Source: JBHFEI01 sp041928815 (lineage in GTDB: Bacteria > Pseudomonadota > Alphaproteobacteria > Rhizobiales > Rhizobiaceae). From it: a stretch of DNA of 64,000 nt. Location of the stretch: contig NZ_JBHFEI010000016.1 in the NCBI RefSeq assembly GCF_041928815.1, forward strand, positions 11,136-75,135, read 5' to 3'. Shown piece after piece: positions 15,432 through 26,300 of this stretch (its first letter is position 1; each line of letters begins with the position of its first letter). Position numbers and translations under genes: made by a program. The notes beneath the pieces were generated by a model. That model worked only from the letters and a program-made list of their open reading frames with translations. It was not told the origin of the DNA and ran no database searches.

Positions 15432-18400
15432 CTAACTGTCGAGGATGAGGGCGCGCAGGGCCAGTCGGGCCTTGTCGGCGTGACCATATTGATTGAGGTG
15501 GAGGGCGTCGTTGACGAAGCCGGAGGCGAAGGCGGCGGCGTAGGTGCCGAGCCGGGCCGTCATGTCCATGACGAGCAGGTCATAGGTATCGGCCAGCTCA
15601 TACTGCGCGCCGACATACTGGCTCCAGGGATAGTCGTAGGAGCTGCCGCCCGGCGGCAGCGATACCATCAGGGCAACGTCGGAGCCGACCGACTGCAGGC
15701 CGATGATCATCTGCTCCAGATTGGCGCGGTAGACGGCGGGGCTGATGCCCTGATTGATGTCGTTGAGGCCGAGCTCGATGACGGCGAGATGCGGGGCCAG
15801 CGCCTGCAAAGCGGAAAGTGGTGAGAAAAAGCTGCCGGTCGCGGCCCAGTCTGATGACCTCCACCCCGATCGCCCCATGTTGAGGAAGCAGACGGAGGGG
15901 TTGAGGCTGTCATGAACGAACCCGCCGGCGATCTGCACGTCGCCCGACACTCTCTTAATAGAGAGCGTGTTGGCGCCGCGTGTCGGCGTGTAGACTATCC
16001 GCTGCACGGAGCCGGTCGCCGGGGTGAAGCTCGTGACAGTGCCGCCGATGTCGAGGGAGAAGGTCGCGGCAGAAGACACCACCACGTAGATCTCGGCCGT
16101 GTCCCAGACGATGCCCGGGTTGAAGACGAGCGCGGTCGTGGTCGTCGAATTCGCGAATGCCGCGCCACCGAGCGAGACGACCCCGTTGATGCCCCAGCCC
16201 GAGCCGAAGGTGAAGCGCGGGTCATAGGCCAGAAAGTTGCTGACATCTGAGTTGGTCATCGCCTGGCCGAAGAAGGACGCGGCATTGGCCGGCATCATCC
16301 GGTTCGTGAGTGATGCCAGCACAGTCGGCCAGGACTTCGCGCGCCGGTGGATGCCGGTGCCCTCGACCGCCCATCCCATGGTGTTGCTGTCGCCGACGCA
16401 GGCGACCAGCACGCGGCCGAGGCCAAGCGCGACACTGGAGAGGGCGTAACGCCAGCGGTCGAGCTGCATGGCGCCACGGGTGTAGATCGACGAGACCGAG
16501 GCGATGAGCGAGGGCGCATTGACCTGGACGGCTCCAGGCGATCCAACAGGCACGCCCATGACCTCGAGCCCGGTAGACGACAGCCGAAGGCCGACGAACC
16601 CCATGACATCGGCGATCTCAAGCGCCCCGTCCGAGTAGCTTTCGAAGGTCAATCCCGCAAAGGATACCGCTCCGGCCGGCGAAATGCTGAAGGCCTGGAA
16701 GCCAAGGGCATCCTCAATGGAAAAGCCGCCATCCTCCGTCGTCTGGAGGGACATGCCGCTGATGAGCACCCGCCCGTCCGCTGTGATCTCGAAGGGCGTG
16801 AAACCCATCTCGTCCTCGATCAGCAGCCCGCCGTCGCTGCTTGGAGCGATACGCAGCCCCGCGAAACGCAGAGCCCCCTCTTTCTCGACGACGAAGGCCG
16901 CGAAACCCTGCGGATCTTCGATCCGAAACTCATTGTCCGTTGGGTCGTAGGCCAGATCGAAGAGGGGGGAGCGCATGCCGCCGGTGGCGGAGAGGCGCGC
17001 CAGAACGAAGCCCAGGACATCCTCGAAGGTGAAGGGATCGTCGTCATTGGCGGTCGGGCCGATCAGGCCGGAGAGATCCACGGGCACAGGACTGACGCTG
17101 ATCAGCGCGTCGAGCTTGGCCTTGTCGGCCGAAGACATCAAGCCGGCATTGCTGCCGGTCGCAACGGTCAGGCCCGCCTTGTCTCCGAGTGCCGCAATCA
17201 GGCCGGCCACCGTGCTCATCGGCTGCGTATTGGTATGGTTGCCGCGATCGAGCAGGATCGCGTCGGCCGAATTTGCCGTGGCGCCAGGTGCGATGCCATT
17301 GATCTTCGTCTTGTCGGCGGCCGACATCAGCCCGTTGGCCGCCGTGGTGGCTATGGCCGTGCCGGCCTTGGCTGCGAGCAGGGCATCGATCTCTGCGATA
17401 CCGTATGCCGGCTTGTCCTCGAGGACCGCGATCCAGGCGACATCCCCGACGAAGTCGGCGCCAGGCGCGAAGTCGAACCGTAATGAGGTGATCGAGCCAT
17501 TTTGCCAATCGGTCCCGCCGGCCGAAAGCGCCCACATGTCGAGCACGATCGTCGCCCAGATGCCGAGGCCGGGGTCCGCCCAGGAGCGCAGATAAGACCC
17601 AGAATGGCCGTGGCCGGTCGTGGAATAAAGCAGCAGGCCTTCGTGGTTGCCGGCGATCCGCCGATAGCGGAAAGCGACATAGCGGCCCGTTGCCCCCGAA
17701 AAGCTGATTGATCGCGTCAACTGGCTGTCGCCGGCGCTTGCCGTCAGGCGCAGGGAGCCATTGAGCTCGGACTTTGTGCCGCTGAAGGAGAAGACGTTAA
17801 GCTCGGAATAGCCGCGCCACGCGACGATCGCAGATCCGGTGGGTGCGTATATCGATGAGGTCGCGTCGAGCTTGGTCTTGTCGGCGCCCGACAGGAAGCC
17901 GGAGACGGACGTGGTGGCGTCGGAATGGGTGTGCGCGGCGGATGCCTTGCCGTCGAGGGCGCTTTGCAGGCCGGAGATGGTACTGATCGCCGTCCCGGGC
18001 TGGAGCGCGCTGTCTGCCTTGGCAAGCGAGGATTGGGATGCTGAAGACAGTCCGATAGTCGGGTCACCCGTAGCGCCGATCGGCTCCGTAACCAGGATGC
18101 CTGTACCGGCCGTCAGGACGCGCGAGGCGTAAGATCCGCTCGCGCGACGGACCATAATGCCATTCTGGCTGAAATCCGTGTCCATCATTGCGCCGGCGGC
18201 GGCGACGGTGGTGGCATTCGTCTGCGTTGCGCCGGCGGCCACGCCGTCGAGCTTGGTCTTGTCGGCCGCCGATAAAAATCCCGAGGCGGACGTCGTGGCG
18301 TCGGCGTGACTATGGCCGTTGTAACTGACCTCAATGCCGTCTTTGTAATATCCCCCTTTGGTGTCCCACTTCCCCGCGCGAAAGTCGTAGTAGCCCTTGA

Positions 18401-19931
18401 TCGTGCCGCTGTTTGCGTCACGCATCCCCATGCCCCACCACCCCTGCAGCATGTAGTTGTAAGTGCTGTATGAGGCGCCATCCCCAGTCCCTGGATAGAT
18501 GCCGCCAGAAAGGTTCGGGAAAGTGATGCCACCTGTAAAATTAGCCCCCGACAGTGACGCCTTGCCGTCGAGCGCGGCCTGCGTCGCCGTCGATACCGGC
18601 TTGGCGAGGTCTGCGGTGTTGTCGACATTGCCGAGGCCGACGTCCGCCTTGGCGAGCGTCCCCCACGAGATCGACCCGGCCGTCGCGCCGGCCTTGAGAA
18701 CCCGGCCGCTGTTTGTCGTGCCGGTCGCCGGAACGTGCAGGTTCCCGTCGCCGGTCGGATGCGTGTAGTTGGTCGCGCCGGCGGCCACGCCGTCGAGCTT
18801 GGTCTTGTCGGCCGCCGACAAGAAGCCGGAAACGGACGTCGTGGCGTCGGAATGGGTGTGCGAAGTCGCCGCCTTGCCGTCGAGCGCGGTCTGCGTCGCC
18901 GTCGACACCGGCTTGGCGAGGTCTGCGGTGTTGTCGACATTGCCGAGGCCGACGTCCGCCTTGGCGAGCGTCCCCCACGAGATCGACCCGGCCGTCGCGC
19001 CGGCCTTGAGAACCCGGCCGCTGTTTGTCGTGCCGGTCGCCGGAACGTGCAGGTTCCCGTCGCCGGTCGGATGCGTGTAGTTGGTCGCGCCGGCGGCCAC
19101 GCCGTCGAGCTTGGTCTTGTCGGCCGCCGACAAGAAGCCGGAAACGGACGTCGTGGCGTCGGAATGGGTGTGCGAAGTCGCCGCCTTGCCGTCGAGCGCG
19201 GTCTGCGTCGCCGTCGACACCGGCTTGGCGAGGTCTGCGGTGTTGTCGACATTGCCGAGGCCGACATCCGCCTTGGCGAGCGTCCCCCAGGAGATCGACC
19301 CGGCCGTCGCGCCGGCCTTGAGAACCCGGCCGCTGTTGGTCGTGCCGGTCGCCGGAACGTGCAGGTTCCCGTCGCCGGTCGGATGCATGTAGTTGGTCGC
19401 GCCGGCGGCCACGCCGTCGAGCTTGGTCTTGTCGGCGGCCGAGAGGAAGCCGGAAACGGACGTCGTGGCGTCGGCGTGGCTGTGCGAGGTCGCCGCCTTG
19501 CCGTCGAGCGCGGTCTGAAGCCCGGAGATGGTGCTGATCGCCGCGCCCGGCTGGAGCGCGCTGTCTGCCTTGGCAAGCGATGCCTGCGCTGTCGACGACA
19601 GGCCGATCGACGGATTGCCCGCGACGCCGTTGGCATTGGTGATAGCAATGCCCGTGCCGGACGACAGGCTTCGGCTGGCATAGACGCCCGCCGACACGCG
19701 CACCATCCAGCCGTTGACCGTGAAATCGGCATCGGTGATGCCGCCGCTTGTCGCCGTGAACCATGTCTCGATCTGCGAGAACGGCCAGAAGGCGGCCGTG
19801 CTCACACCGTTGGTCATGTAGATGCGCTCGTCCGCCAAGTTGTAGAACGATGTCGGCGGCGAGGATGGCGATGCCGCCGGCACCTGGCCGGCGACATTGC
19901 TCAACAGGAATGGACCGAGTGCTGCCGTCAC
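15432..19931 (-). CDS. large tail fibre with C-terminal SGNH hydrolase
   Basis: 1499 residues from GTG 19931. The N-terminal third carries fibre repeats of the type SGFLSAADKTKLDGVAAGA and a block of three near-identical 104-residue units (DNA 18560-19500). The C-terminal 320 residues form an SGNH/GDSL hydrolase: block I VGDSNTMGW near residue 1180, IELGLNDINQG near 1387, and NDALHLNQYG near 1475, giving Ser, Asn and Asp/His. Such domains deacetylate or cleave esters of surface polysaccharide. It overlaps no neighbour and lies 1 base after the preceding LamG-like gene. Likely host-surface recognition. Confidence 0.85.
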   Translation of the reverse strand: MTAALGPFLLSNVAGQVPAASPSSPPTSFYNLADERIYMTNGVSTAAFWPFSQIETWFTATSGGITDADFTVNGWMVRVSAGVYASRSLSSGTGIAITNANGVAGNPSIGLSSTAQASLAKADSALQPGAAISTISGLQTALDGKAATSHSHADATTSVSGFLSAADKTKLDGVAAGATNYMHPTGDGNLHVPATGTTNSGRVLKAGATAGSISWGTLAKADVGLGNVDNTADLAKPVSTATQTALDGKAATSHTHSDATTSVSGFLSAADKTKLDGVAAGATNYTHPTGDGNLHVPATGTTNSGRVLKAGATAGSISWGTLAKADVGLGNVDNTADLAKPVSTATQTALDGKAATSHTHSDATTSVSGFLSAADKTKLDGVAAGATNYTHPTGDGNLHVPATGTTNSGRVLKAGATAGSISWGTLAKADVGLGNVDNTADLAKPVSTATQAALDGKASLSGANFTGGITFPNLSGGIYPGTGDGASYSTYNYMLQGWWGMGMRDANSGTIKGYYDFRAGKWDTKGGYYKDGIEVSYNGHSHADATTSASGFLSAADKTKLDGVAAGATQTNATTVAAAGAMMDTDFSQNGIMVRRASGSYASRVLTAGTGILVTEPIGATGDPTIGLSSASQSSLAKADSALQPGTAISTISGLQSALDGKASAAHTHSDATTSVSGFLSGADKTKLDATSSIYAPTGSAIVAWRGYSELNVFSFSGTKSELNGSLRLTASAGDSQLTRSISFSGATGRYVAFRYRRIAGNHEGLLLYSTTGHGHSGSYLRSWADPGLGIWATIVLDMWALSAGGTDWQNGSITSLRFDFAPGADFVGDVAWIAVLEDKPAYGIAEIDALLAAKAGTAIATTAANGLMSAADKTKINGIAPGATANSADAILLDRGNHTNTQPMSTVAGLIAALGDKAGLTVATGSNAGLMSSADKAKLDALISVSPVPVDLSGLIGPTANDDDPFTFEDVLGFVLARLSATGGMRSPLFDLAYDPTDNEFRIEDPQGFAAFVVEKEGALRFAGLRIAPSSDGGLLIEDEMGFTPFEITADGRVLISGMSLQTTEDGGFSIEDALGFQAFSISPAGAVSFAGLTFESYSDGALEIADVMGFVGLRLSSTGLEVMGVPVGSPGAVQVNAPSLIASVSSIYTRGAMQLDRWRYALSSVALGLGRVLVACVGDSNTMGWAVEGTGIHRRAKSWPTVLASLTNRMMPANAASFFGQAMTNSDVSNFLAYDPRFTFGSGWGINGVVSLGGAAFANSTTTTALVFNPGIVWDTAEIYVVVSSAATFSLDIGGTVTSFTPATGSVQRIVYTPTRGANTLSIKRVSGDVQIAGGFVHDSLNPSVCFLNMGRSGWRSSDWAATGSFFSPLSALQALAPHLAVIELGLNDINQGISPAVYRANLEQMIIGLQSVGSDVALMVSLPPGGSSYDYPWSQYVGAQYELADTYDLLVMDMTARLGTYAAAFASGFVNDALHLNQYGHADKARLALRALILDS
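18560..19500. repeat. three tandem 312-bp repeats inside the tail-fibre gene
   Basis: The segment CCGCCTTGCCGTCGAGCGCG recurs at about 18869, 19181 and 19493, each 312 bases apart, with almost no differences over the units. Each encodes 104 residues containing a histidine-rich HSHAD/HTHSD start, TNYxHPTGDGNLHVPATG and LGNVDNTADL. The lowest copy merges into unique sequence near 18560. Confidence 0.9.
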
Positions 19932-19932
19932 G

Positions 19933-20655
19933 TCAGATCACGATGCCCCGGCGGCCGGCGCTCGCCTTGAGCCTTGCATACCAGGCGGCCTGTTCGGTGG
20001 GGTTCAGGGCCACGCTGCAGATTCCGGCGGCATGCAGATCGCAGGTGCCGCCAAACGATGCGGAGTATCCGGCCCCGATGCGCGTCGTCGCGGCATTGAA
20101 GGCGCGGGAATGGGTAATCGCTGCGCTCACCGGCGCAATGTCCGGACGCGCGAGATCGCGGGTCGTCAGTGTGGTCCCGTCGAAGGTCACGCACGGCATG
20201 CCCCACGCATTCGGGTCGCGCGTAATGGCCGCCTCGACGAAGACACTCGACCCGCCATCGTTGGTATTGATGATGCCGCTGATCGCGACCGAGGTTTTGA
20301 CGAACAGGCTGGTGCCGCCAAGCGCGACGGTCGACCCGCCATAGTCGCCCATGAAGATCGGCCGCGTCGCGGGGTCCGTGGTGACGCCGACGCCACGGCA
20401 AACGGCAAAAAAAGTGAACTGGGGAAAATCGTCGAGCAAGCTGTCGAGGAATGCGGCCGGACTGAAGCGGGCATAGCCGCTGCCATAGGTCGGAGAGCCG
20501 GTCAGGCTGGGCTGCGGCTTGTCGCGCACCAGGTTGCGCGCAATCCCGGCCGCCCCGTGGATGAAGAGGTTGAAGAACTCCAGGCCGCGCTCGACGGGCG
20601 GAAGATAGCGGGAGGAGACGACGGAGGCCTGGGGCCCAAGTTTCTGGAAGCTCAT
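19933..20655 (-). CDS. fibre-associated LamG-like phage protein (copy 1)
   Basis: 240 residues, diverged paralogue of the product at 14701-15423 (same length, same landmark motifs, about 35-40 % similar by eye). It follows the 886-residue fibre, just as its paralogue follows the 1499-residue fibre. No catalytic motif is visible. Probably a beta-sandwich virion accessory. Confidence 0.7.
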   Translation of the reverse strand: MSFQKLGPQASVVSSRYLPPVERGLEFFNLFIHGAAGIARNLVRDKPQPSLTGSPTYGSGYARFSPAAFLDSLLDDFPQFTFFAVCRGVGVTTDPATRPIFMGDYGGSTVALGGTSLFVKTSVAISGIINTNDGGSSVFVEAAITRDPNAWGMPCVTFDGTTLTTRDLARPDIAPVSAAITHSRAFNAATTRIGAGYSASFGGTCDLHAAGICSVALNPTEQAAWYARLKASAGRRGIVI

Positions 20656-20663
20656 AACCTACC

Positions 20664-23324
20664 TCAGAAGGACGTGAAGAAGCGATGGAAAGCGCTGGCC
20701 GTGTCGGCGTAGCCGTACTGGTTGGGATGCAAGGCGTCGGTCGTGAAACCGCCGCCCTCGGCCGCCGCGCGCGATCCCATGCGCAGCGTCAGGTCGACCA
20801 CCGGCAGGCCATGGAGGCGGGCGACGGCATAGATCGCCGCGCGGTAGAGCTCCCAGGCGTAGGCTGAGGTGCCGCCCGGCTGGACCGACACGACCAGGAC
20901 GACATCCGCGCCGTTGGTCCGGCAAAGCCCGACGAGCGTCGCCAGATTGGCCTGGAAGACAGAGGGCGCGATGTCCTGGTTGAACTCGTTGAGCCCGAGC
21001 TGGATGACAAAGGTCGAGGCCGTCGCCGCCAGGTGCAGAACGCCGTTGCCCGGGGAGTAGAAGGCGGCCTGGGAGATCCAGTCGGATGCGCGCCAGCCGG
21101 AGCGGGCGACGTTGAGCATCCGCATCGGCGGCGAGACGCTGTCATAGACGGAGACGCCGTTGATGCGCACCGTGCCGGAGACGCGGCGGATGTTGAGCGG
21201 GTTCGCGCCGCGCGAAGGTGCGGAGTAGCTGATGGTCTGGATGGAGCCGGTCGCCGGCGTCAGCGTCGTCGCGGTACCGCCGATATCGAGACTGAGCGAC
21301 GCGGCCGCGCCGAGGGAGACCGTCACCCGAGCGCGGTCCCAGACCTCGCCGGGCGTGAAGACGAGAGGATCAGTCCCGCTCGACACCTCGAACATCCCGC
21401 CCCCGATCGACATATCTGCGCCGATTGACCAGCCGGCGCCAAGGTCGATGCTTGCATTGAAGGCCTCGTAGGCGCTGACGCTCGAGGAGGTGATCTGCTG
21501 GCCGAAGAATGAGGCCGCCGTCGTCGGCATCGTCCGGTCGAGCATGCGAGCGAGGACGGTCGGCGGTGACTTGGCCAGCCTGTGATTGCCGCTCCCCTCG
21601 GCCGCCCAGGCCACAAGATTGCTGTCGCCAATCCAGACGACGGTCCCTGGCCCCTGGTCACCGAGCAGCACCTTTGCGCGGTCCATGCGGTAGCGCGGCA
21701 GGTCGACCGCTCCGCGTGACAGGTAGTTGAATGTGGCAAGATTGACCTCGGGAGCGACCGAAGAAAGCATCTGTGCGGATGGAGGCCCGACAGGCACGCC
21801 AAGGATCTCGACGCTGCTGCCGATGGCGCGGATGATTTCCATGTAGTCGTGGTCCAGCAGCAGCCATCCTGCCGGAAAGTCTGCCGATACCGTCATATCG
21901 CCGAGATAGGCGCTGCCATCGAGGTCGAGGCCGAAGCCGACAAAACCGTCTTCGTCGGGCATGGTGTAAGTGCCGACCCTGGAGGATGCCAGCGCGAACC
22001 GCGCGGAGCGCAGCCCTCCGTAGGGATCGGCTTCAAGCAGCGCGTCATAGTCCTGGGTCACTACGGCCCATGCCACCTCGTCGGTCTCTTCATCGGTGAC
22101 GAGGCCCTCGAGCGCACCGATCCGCGACATCGATGTATCGATGCGATCGTCAAGCGTCTCGATGTCGCTTTCCGCCGTCGTCACCCGTCCGGCGAGCGCG
22201 GAGACATCCGCCCCGGCGGCGACGACGTCGGTGATATCGTCGTCCTCGATGTCGTAGATCCGCGTCTTGCCGCCCTCGTAGGTTTCGACGTGGGCGACGA
22301 CGTAGTGGGTGTTCGCGGGCCAGACGACGTCGATGTCGGCGCCATCGGTATCGGACCCGTGAATGTCGACGCGATGCGGATTGGCGGCGACGGAAAGCGG
22401 CGGTGCTGCAACCGTGATCGGCGCTCCGATCGGGGTTTTGGTGCCGGACAGAGGCTGGACGCAGATACCGATCGCATCGCCCATCGGATCGGTCGGATTG
22501 ACCGACCGCCGCACGCTGTAGCGCAGGCGCGTGATGCTGCCGGGCCAGATGGCGATGCGTTCCCGGGTGGCGACGATACCGGCGCCGGTGACCTCCAGAT
22601 AGGCACCATGGCTGTCTTCACCGACGACACCCGGCGGCGGAGCACCGAGCGAACCCTTGCCGGAGAGGGTCGATGTAAACCGCGCGATCGCATCGCCGGG
22701 GCGGCCCTGGCGCTGGATCAGCGCGTCCGACAGGCCGTCCATGCGGGTGCTTGCCGCCGCGTCAGCTGCCTGACGCTCGGCCGTCTCCTGCGTCAGCTCC
22801 GCATCGAGACCTGTGATAGTCGAGATCGGCTGAGTGCCTGTGTGGTTCGATCGCGCGCGCGAGGTCGTGTCGCCGGCGATGCGCTCCACCGTCTCCTGCG
22901 TCAGTTCCGCGTCGAGGCCGGTGATGGTCGAGATCGCCTGCGCGCCGAGATGGTTCGCGCGCTGCAGTCCCGCCGCCTCGGCTGCCAACGCGCGGTTCGT
23001 CTCCGCCGCGATCGCCGCGCCGTGGCCGGCCTCGTCGGGCAAGGGGCCGATGCGCGTCCAGGAGCCGGAGCCCACGCCGCCGAGCTTGAGATAGACGCCA
23101 CGATAGGCGGTATTGCTGTCGCCGAACACGCGGCCGACAGATCCGGCGGCCCAGGCAAGATCGGCATAAAGCCCGGCCCGCGTCTCGTAGAGGGCACCGG
23201 GCGTGGCGTCCAGCTGTGCCTTCAGGTTGCCGATAGACATCAGACCGGTGCCCATCTCGTCACGGACGATGACATCGGTGACGAGCAGCTTCTCAGGAAA
23301 ATTCTTGGTTCTGATGCCTGTCAT
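20664..23324 (-). CDS. tail fibre with C-terminal SGNH hydrolase (copy 1)
   Basis: 886 residues. The N-terminus has TGIRTKNFPEKLLVTDVIVRDE and repeats of the form HxGTQPISTITGLDAELTQET, and a coiled-coil-like stretch (TTAESDIETLDDRIDTSMSRIGALEG) lies near residue 390. The C-terminal 320 residues are an SGNH hydrolase: WIGDSNLVAW near 566, IQLGLNEFNQD near 776, TDALHPNQYGYAD near 863. This domain is clearly related to that of the larger fibre downstream, while the stalks differ. Placed directly after gene J. Confidence 0.85.
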   Translation of the reverse strand: MTGIRTKNFPEKLLVTDVIVRDEMGTGLMSIGNLKAQLDATPGALYETRAGLYADLAWAAGSVGRVFGDSNTAYRGVYLKLGGVGSGSWTRIGPLPDEAGHGAAIAAETNRALAAEAAGLQRANHLGAQAISTITGLDAELTQETVERIAGDTTSRARSNHTGTQPISTITGLDAELTQETAERQAADAAASTRMDGLSDALIQRQGRPGDAIARFTSTLSGKGSLGAPPPGVVGEDSHGAYLEVTGAGIVATRERIAIWPGSITRLRYSVRRSVNPTDPMGDAIGICVQPLSGTKTPIGAPITVAAPPLSVAANPHRVDIHGSDTDGADIDVVWPANTHYVVAHVETYEGGKTRIYDIEDDDITDVVAAGADVSALAGRVTTAESDIETLDDRIDTSMSRIGALEGLVTDEETDEVAWAVVTQDYDALLEADPYGGLRSARFALASSRVGTYTMPDEDGFVGFGLDLDGSAYLGDMTVSADFPAGWLLLDHDYMEIIRAIGSSVEILGVPVGPPSAQMLSSVAPEVNLATFNYLSRGAVDLPRYRMDRAKVLLGDQGPGTVVWIGDSNLVAWAAEGSGNHRLAKSPPTVLARMLDRTMPTTAASFFGQQITSSSVSAYEAFNASIDLGAGWSIGADMSIGGGMFEVSSGTDPLVFTPGEVWDRARVTVSLGAAASLSLDIGGTATTLTPATGSIQTISYSAPSRGANPLNIRRVSGTVRINGVSVYDSVSPPMRMLNVARSGWRASDWISQAAFYSPGNGVLHLAATASTFVIQLGLNEFNQDIAPSVFQANLATLVGLCRTNGADVVLVVSVQPGGTSAYAWELYRAAIYAVARLHGLPVVDLTLRMGSRAAAEGGGFTTDALHPNQYGYADTASAFHRFFTSF

Positions 23325-23333
23325 GTCCGATTC

Positions 23334-26300
23334 TCAGATGATGGTGACGGTGTGCGGACCGGACAGAGGTCCGGGTTCGCCGATCGAATTAAGGGGCTCG
23401 AAAAAGTATCGGGCGGTGCCCTGAGAAAGGCACGCCGGCGTCTCGATGTAGGCGACGATGCTGTCGATCTCTCCGGCGTAATCGGCCGAGCCGACGAGCG
23501 AGAGCGCCCCCTGACCGGTCGACGCAAGCCGTGCCAGCTTGCGGCCGGTGGTCGATTGCTCGGCTCCATCGACGTTCGGCGACCCAGAAAGCCTTGCCTT
23601 GACCGTGCCGGCGGTGATCCTGCGGATGCGCCAGCCGATGCGATAGACGCTCCCCGAGGCAGCAGGGATCGAGAAGGACAGGACGCCGGGGCCCGATGTC
23701 GAATGGGTTGCGGAGCCGTTAAAGGCCCGCCAGCCATCGTCGAAGCGCCAGTAGAGGTTCCCTTCCTCGTCGGCATCGAGCATGTTGACGAGGCCCGGAT
23801 CGCCATCGGTGACCGTGTAGTTGCGCCGTGGGGCCACATCGATCGTCGTCACCAGCACGTCTGTCTCCTTGTTGAGCGAGACGCCGGCAGCGCGCCATAT
23901 GGCGATCGAGGATGTGTTGAGGTCAGCGCCGGTGCGCAGGCTGACGGTCGCCATGCCAAGGCCGCCGGTAATCGAGATCGCCGCGCCATCGAGGGCAAGC
24001 GGCGCACCGGGATCAAGCGAGCCGATCACGACAGTGACAACGTCGGTATAGGCGCCCGTGGTTCCGTCCTTCGCGACGCCCCGCGCGCGCAGTTGGACAC
24101 TGTCACCTCGCACATAGCCGGCAATCGCGGTCGACGATGAGCCGGCAGGGATCGATATCGTGTTCCAGACGGTGTCGCCGGCCCCGCGGTGCTGCACCTG
24201 GAAGACATGGACATCGCCGCCGGTGGTCGCCTGCCTCATCCGGACGGTGAGCCCGTTGGCGCTCGCGGTGCCCTTGACGCCTGAGAGGATGCGCGCGAAC
24301 ACGGGCGCATCCGGCGCTTCGGTGATCGTCGGCACTTCGGTACCAAGCCGGCTCGACCAGGCCGGCACTTCCGTTGCTGCGAGGATCGTGTCGATCTGCG
24401 GCGCCGCATCCACCATATGCAGGATGGTGGTCAGTTCCTGCCCTGCCTCGACACGGGTGACGATCTTCTCGGTCGACGCCGCCGACATCGGCCCGAAATG
24501 CACCGTCATGCCGACAGTCAAGCGGCTGTCAGCCTCCAGCATGCGCAGGACGCGCGTGGTGCCGGTGACGGTCTTCACCTGCCGGATGATCGATGTACCG
24601 GCGGCATCGCCATCCTCGCCGCCGACCTTGTAGGCGACGGCGTAGGTCCCTTCCGGGTTGGTCATCCGCACGTCGTCATCGAGGACGATCGAGCCGCCGG
24701 AGATCTGCCGGACCCGCGCCGCGCGATGGAGCGTCGAGAGGACCGGGCTTGCGACGCGGACCTTGCTGCCGCGCGTCGCAATGCGCGCGGTGCCTGTCTG
24801 GACGCATTTGTAGTCGTCGGCCCGATGAACGAACTCCAGCTGCCGGCGGCGTGCGGCGCGCCAGACCTGTGCCGGATCCGTCAGGCCCGGCAACTCCAGC
24901 CGCTCGGTGACGGTGATGTCGCCGGTATAGCCGGGCCAGCGGACAATGCGCTTCGCAGGCTTGTAATCGTTGGTCTCGTCCAGGAATTCGACCACGAAGG
25001 CATGCGGCGGGTCGATGTATTCGCGCGTGCTCTCGAAGCCGTCGGCCGTGCGGCTGTCGATATGGTCGATGATCGGCAAGGCCGCAGGGTTGTCGATCAC
25101 GACCCCCTCGCGCACGCCGTCGAAGCGCGGTGCGGCCATCCCGACGGCAGCGATCGCCTCGAGCACCTCGTCGCGCTTCGCCTCGAAGTCATGCACCCGG
25201 TCATAGGTGTAGCCGCGCACCCTGCAGAGGTCGTGCCAGTCCTCGATCTGCGGCAGGTTGATGCCGGCGTCATCCTCGGGAAACAGCGTGCCCCGCTGCA
25301 GTACCTGGCGCAGCGCCGATGCGGGGCTGCGTGTTTCGCGCATCTCCCAGGCTTCGGTCAGGTGGTTCCAGTCAAGCGCCTTGCGCCGGCTGAGGATGCT
25401 GATCGGGTCGAGCGTGTCGGAAAGCTGGTAGGTCGCCTTGATCTCTGCGATCACCAGCGCCATCGGCTCGGAGAAATTCAGCGGGTATTCGGGCAGGATC
25501 GACTGGATGGCCAGCAGCGTCATGGTGTCCTGCGCCTGCGTCGACCGGCGCTCCGGCGTCATGCGGGTGATCTCGACGGCATAGGCGCCGCGGACGGGGA
25601 CGTCCCAGACATGCTCGCGGAAGAACGCCGTCCGGGTCGCCTCGGCGATGGTGAGGACGACGACATCGGTCCAGTCGCCGGTGCTGTCGGCCGGGCGCAT
25701 GCGGATGCGGACCTCGACGGTCAGCTCGCGCAGGCCGCCCTCGTCGTCGACCGAGCACAGGCCGCCGCCGAACCAGAGGATCACCCTGAGCGTCTTGGCG
25801 TCCCGGGCCGAGTAGCGCACGACCGGCGTCTCGATCGCCTCGCCATCGATGATCTCGCCATACTGGTCGCGCGGCCGGGGCCGGGTCAGTTCCGAACGAT
25901 AGAGACGCTCGATCACCGTCTCGGTGATGATGGTCGACGTCGGGTCGCCGGCCACGCCCGGCATGATCTCGATCTTCTTGTGGTCGTATTTCGACCAGGG
26001 CGTTTCGCCGATGCGGATATCGTCCTCGTCGATGACCTGCTCGCCATAACCGGCGAGCAGCGCGAGGCGCACATACTGCTCGCCGTTGCGGATGACGCTG
26101 TAGGGCGCGACCGCGAAGGGGGGCGTCCATCGTATCGTGCCGAACGGGTAAGGGATGACGCCGTCGAGCCGAATTTCGTTGCGAATGCCCGAAATCGTGT
26201 AGCGATCGCGCCGCTTGTCTTGTTCGGGAGGCTTGACGAACGCCCGCGCGACCAGCGAACCGACTGCGCTCGCAGCCAGGCCGATCACGGCCTTCCCAAG

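Noticed and set aside
18560..19500. CRISPR array
   Set aside because: Repeats are 312 bases with no unique spacers and lie in frame within a fibre gene.
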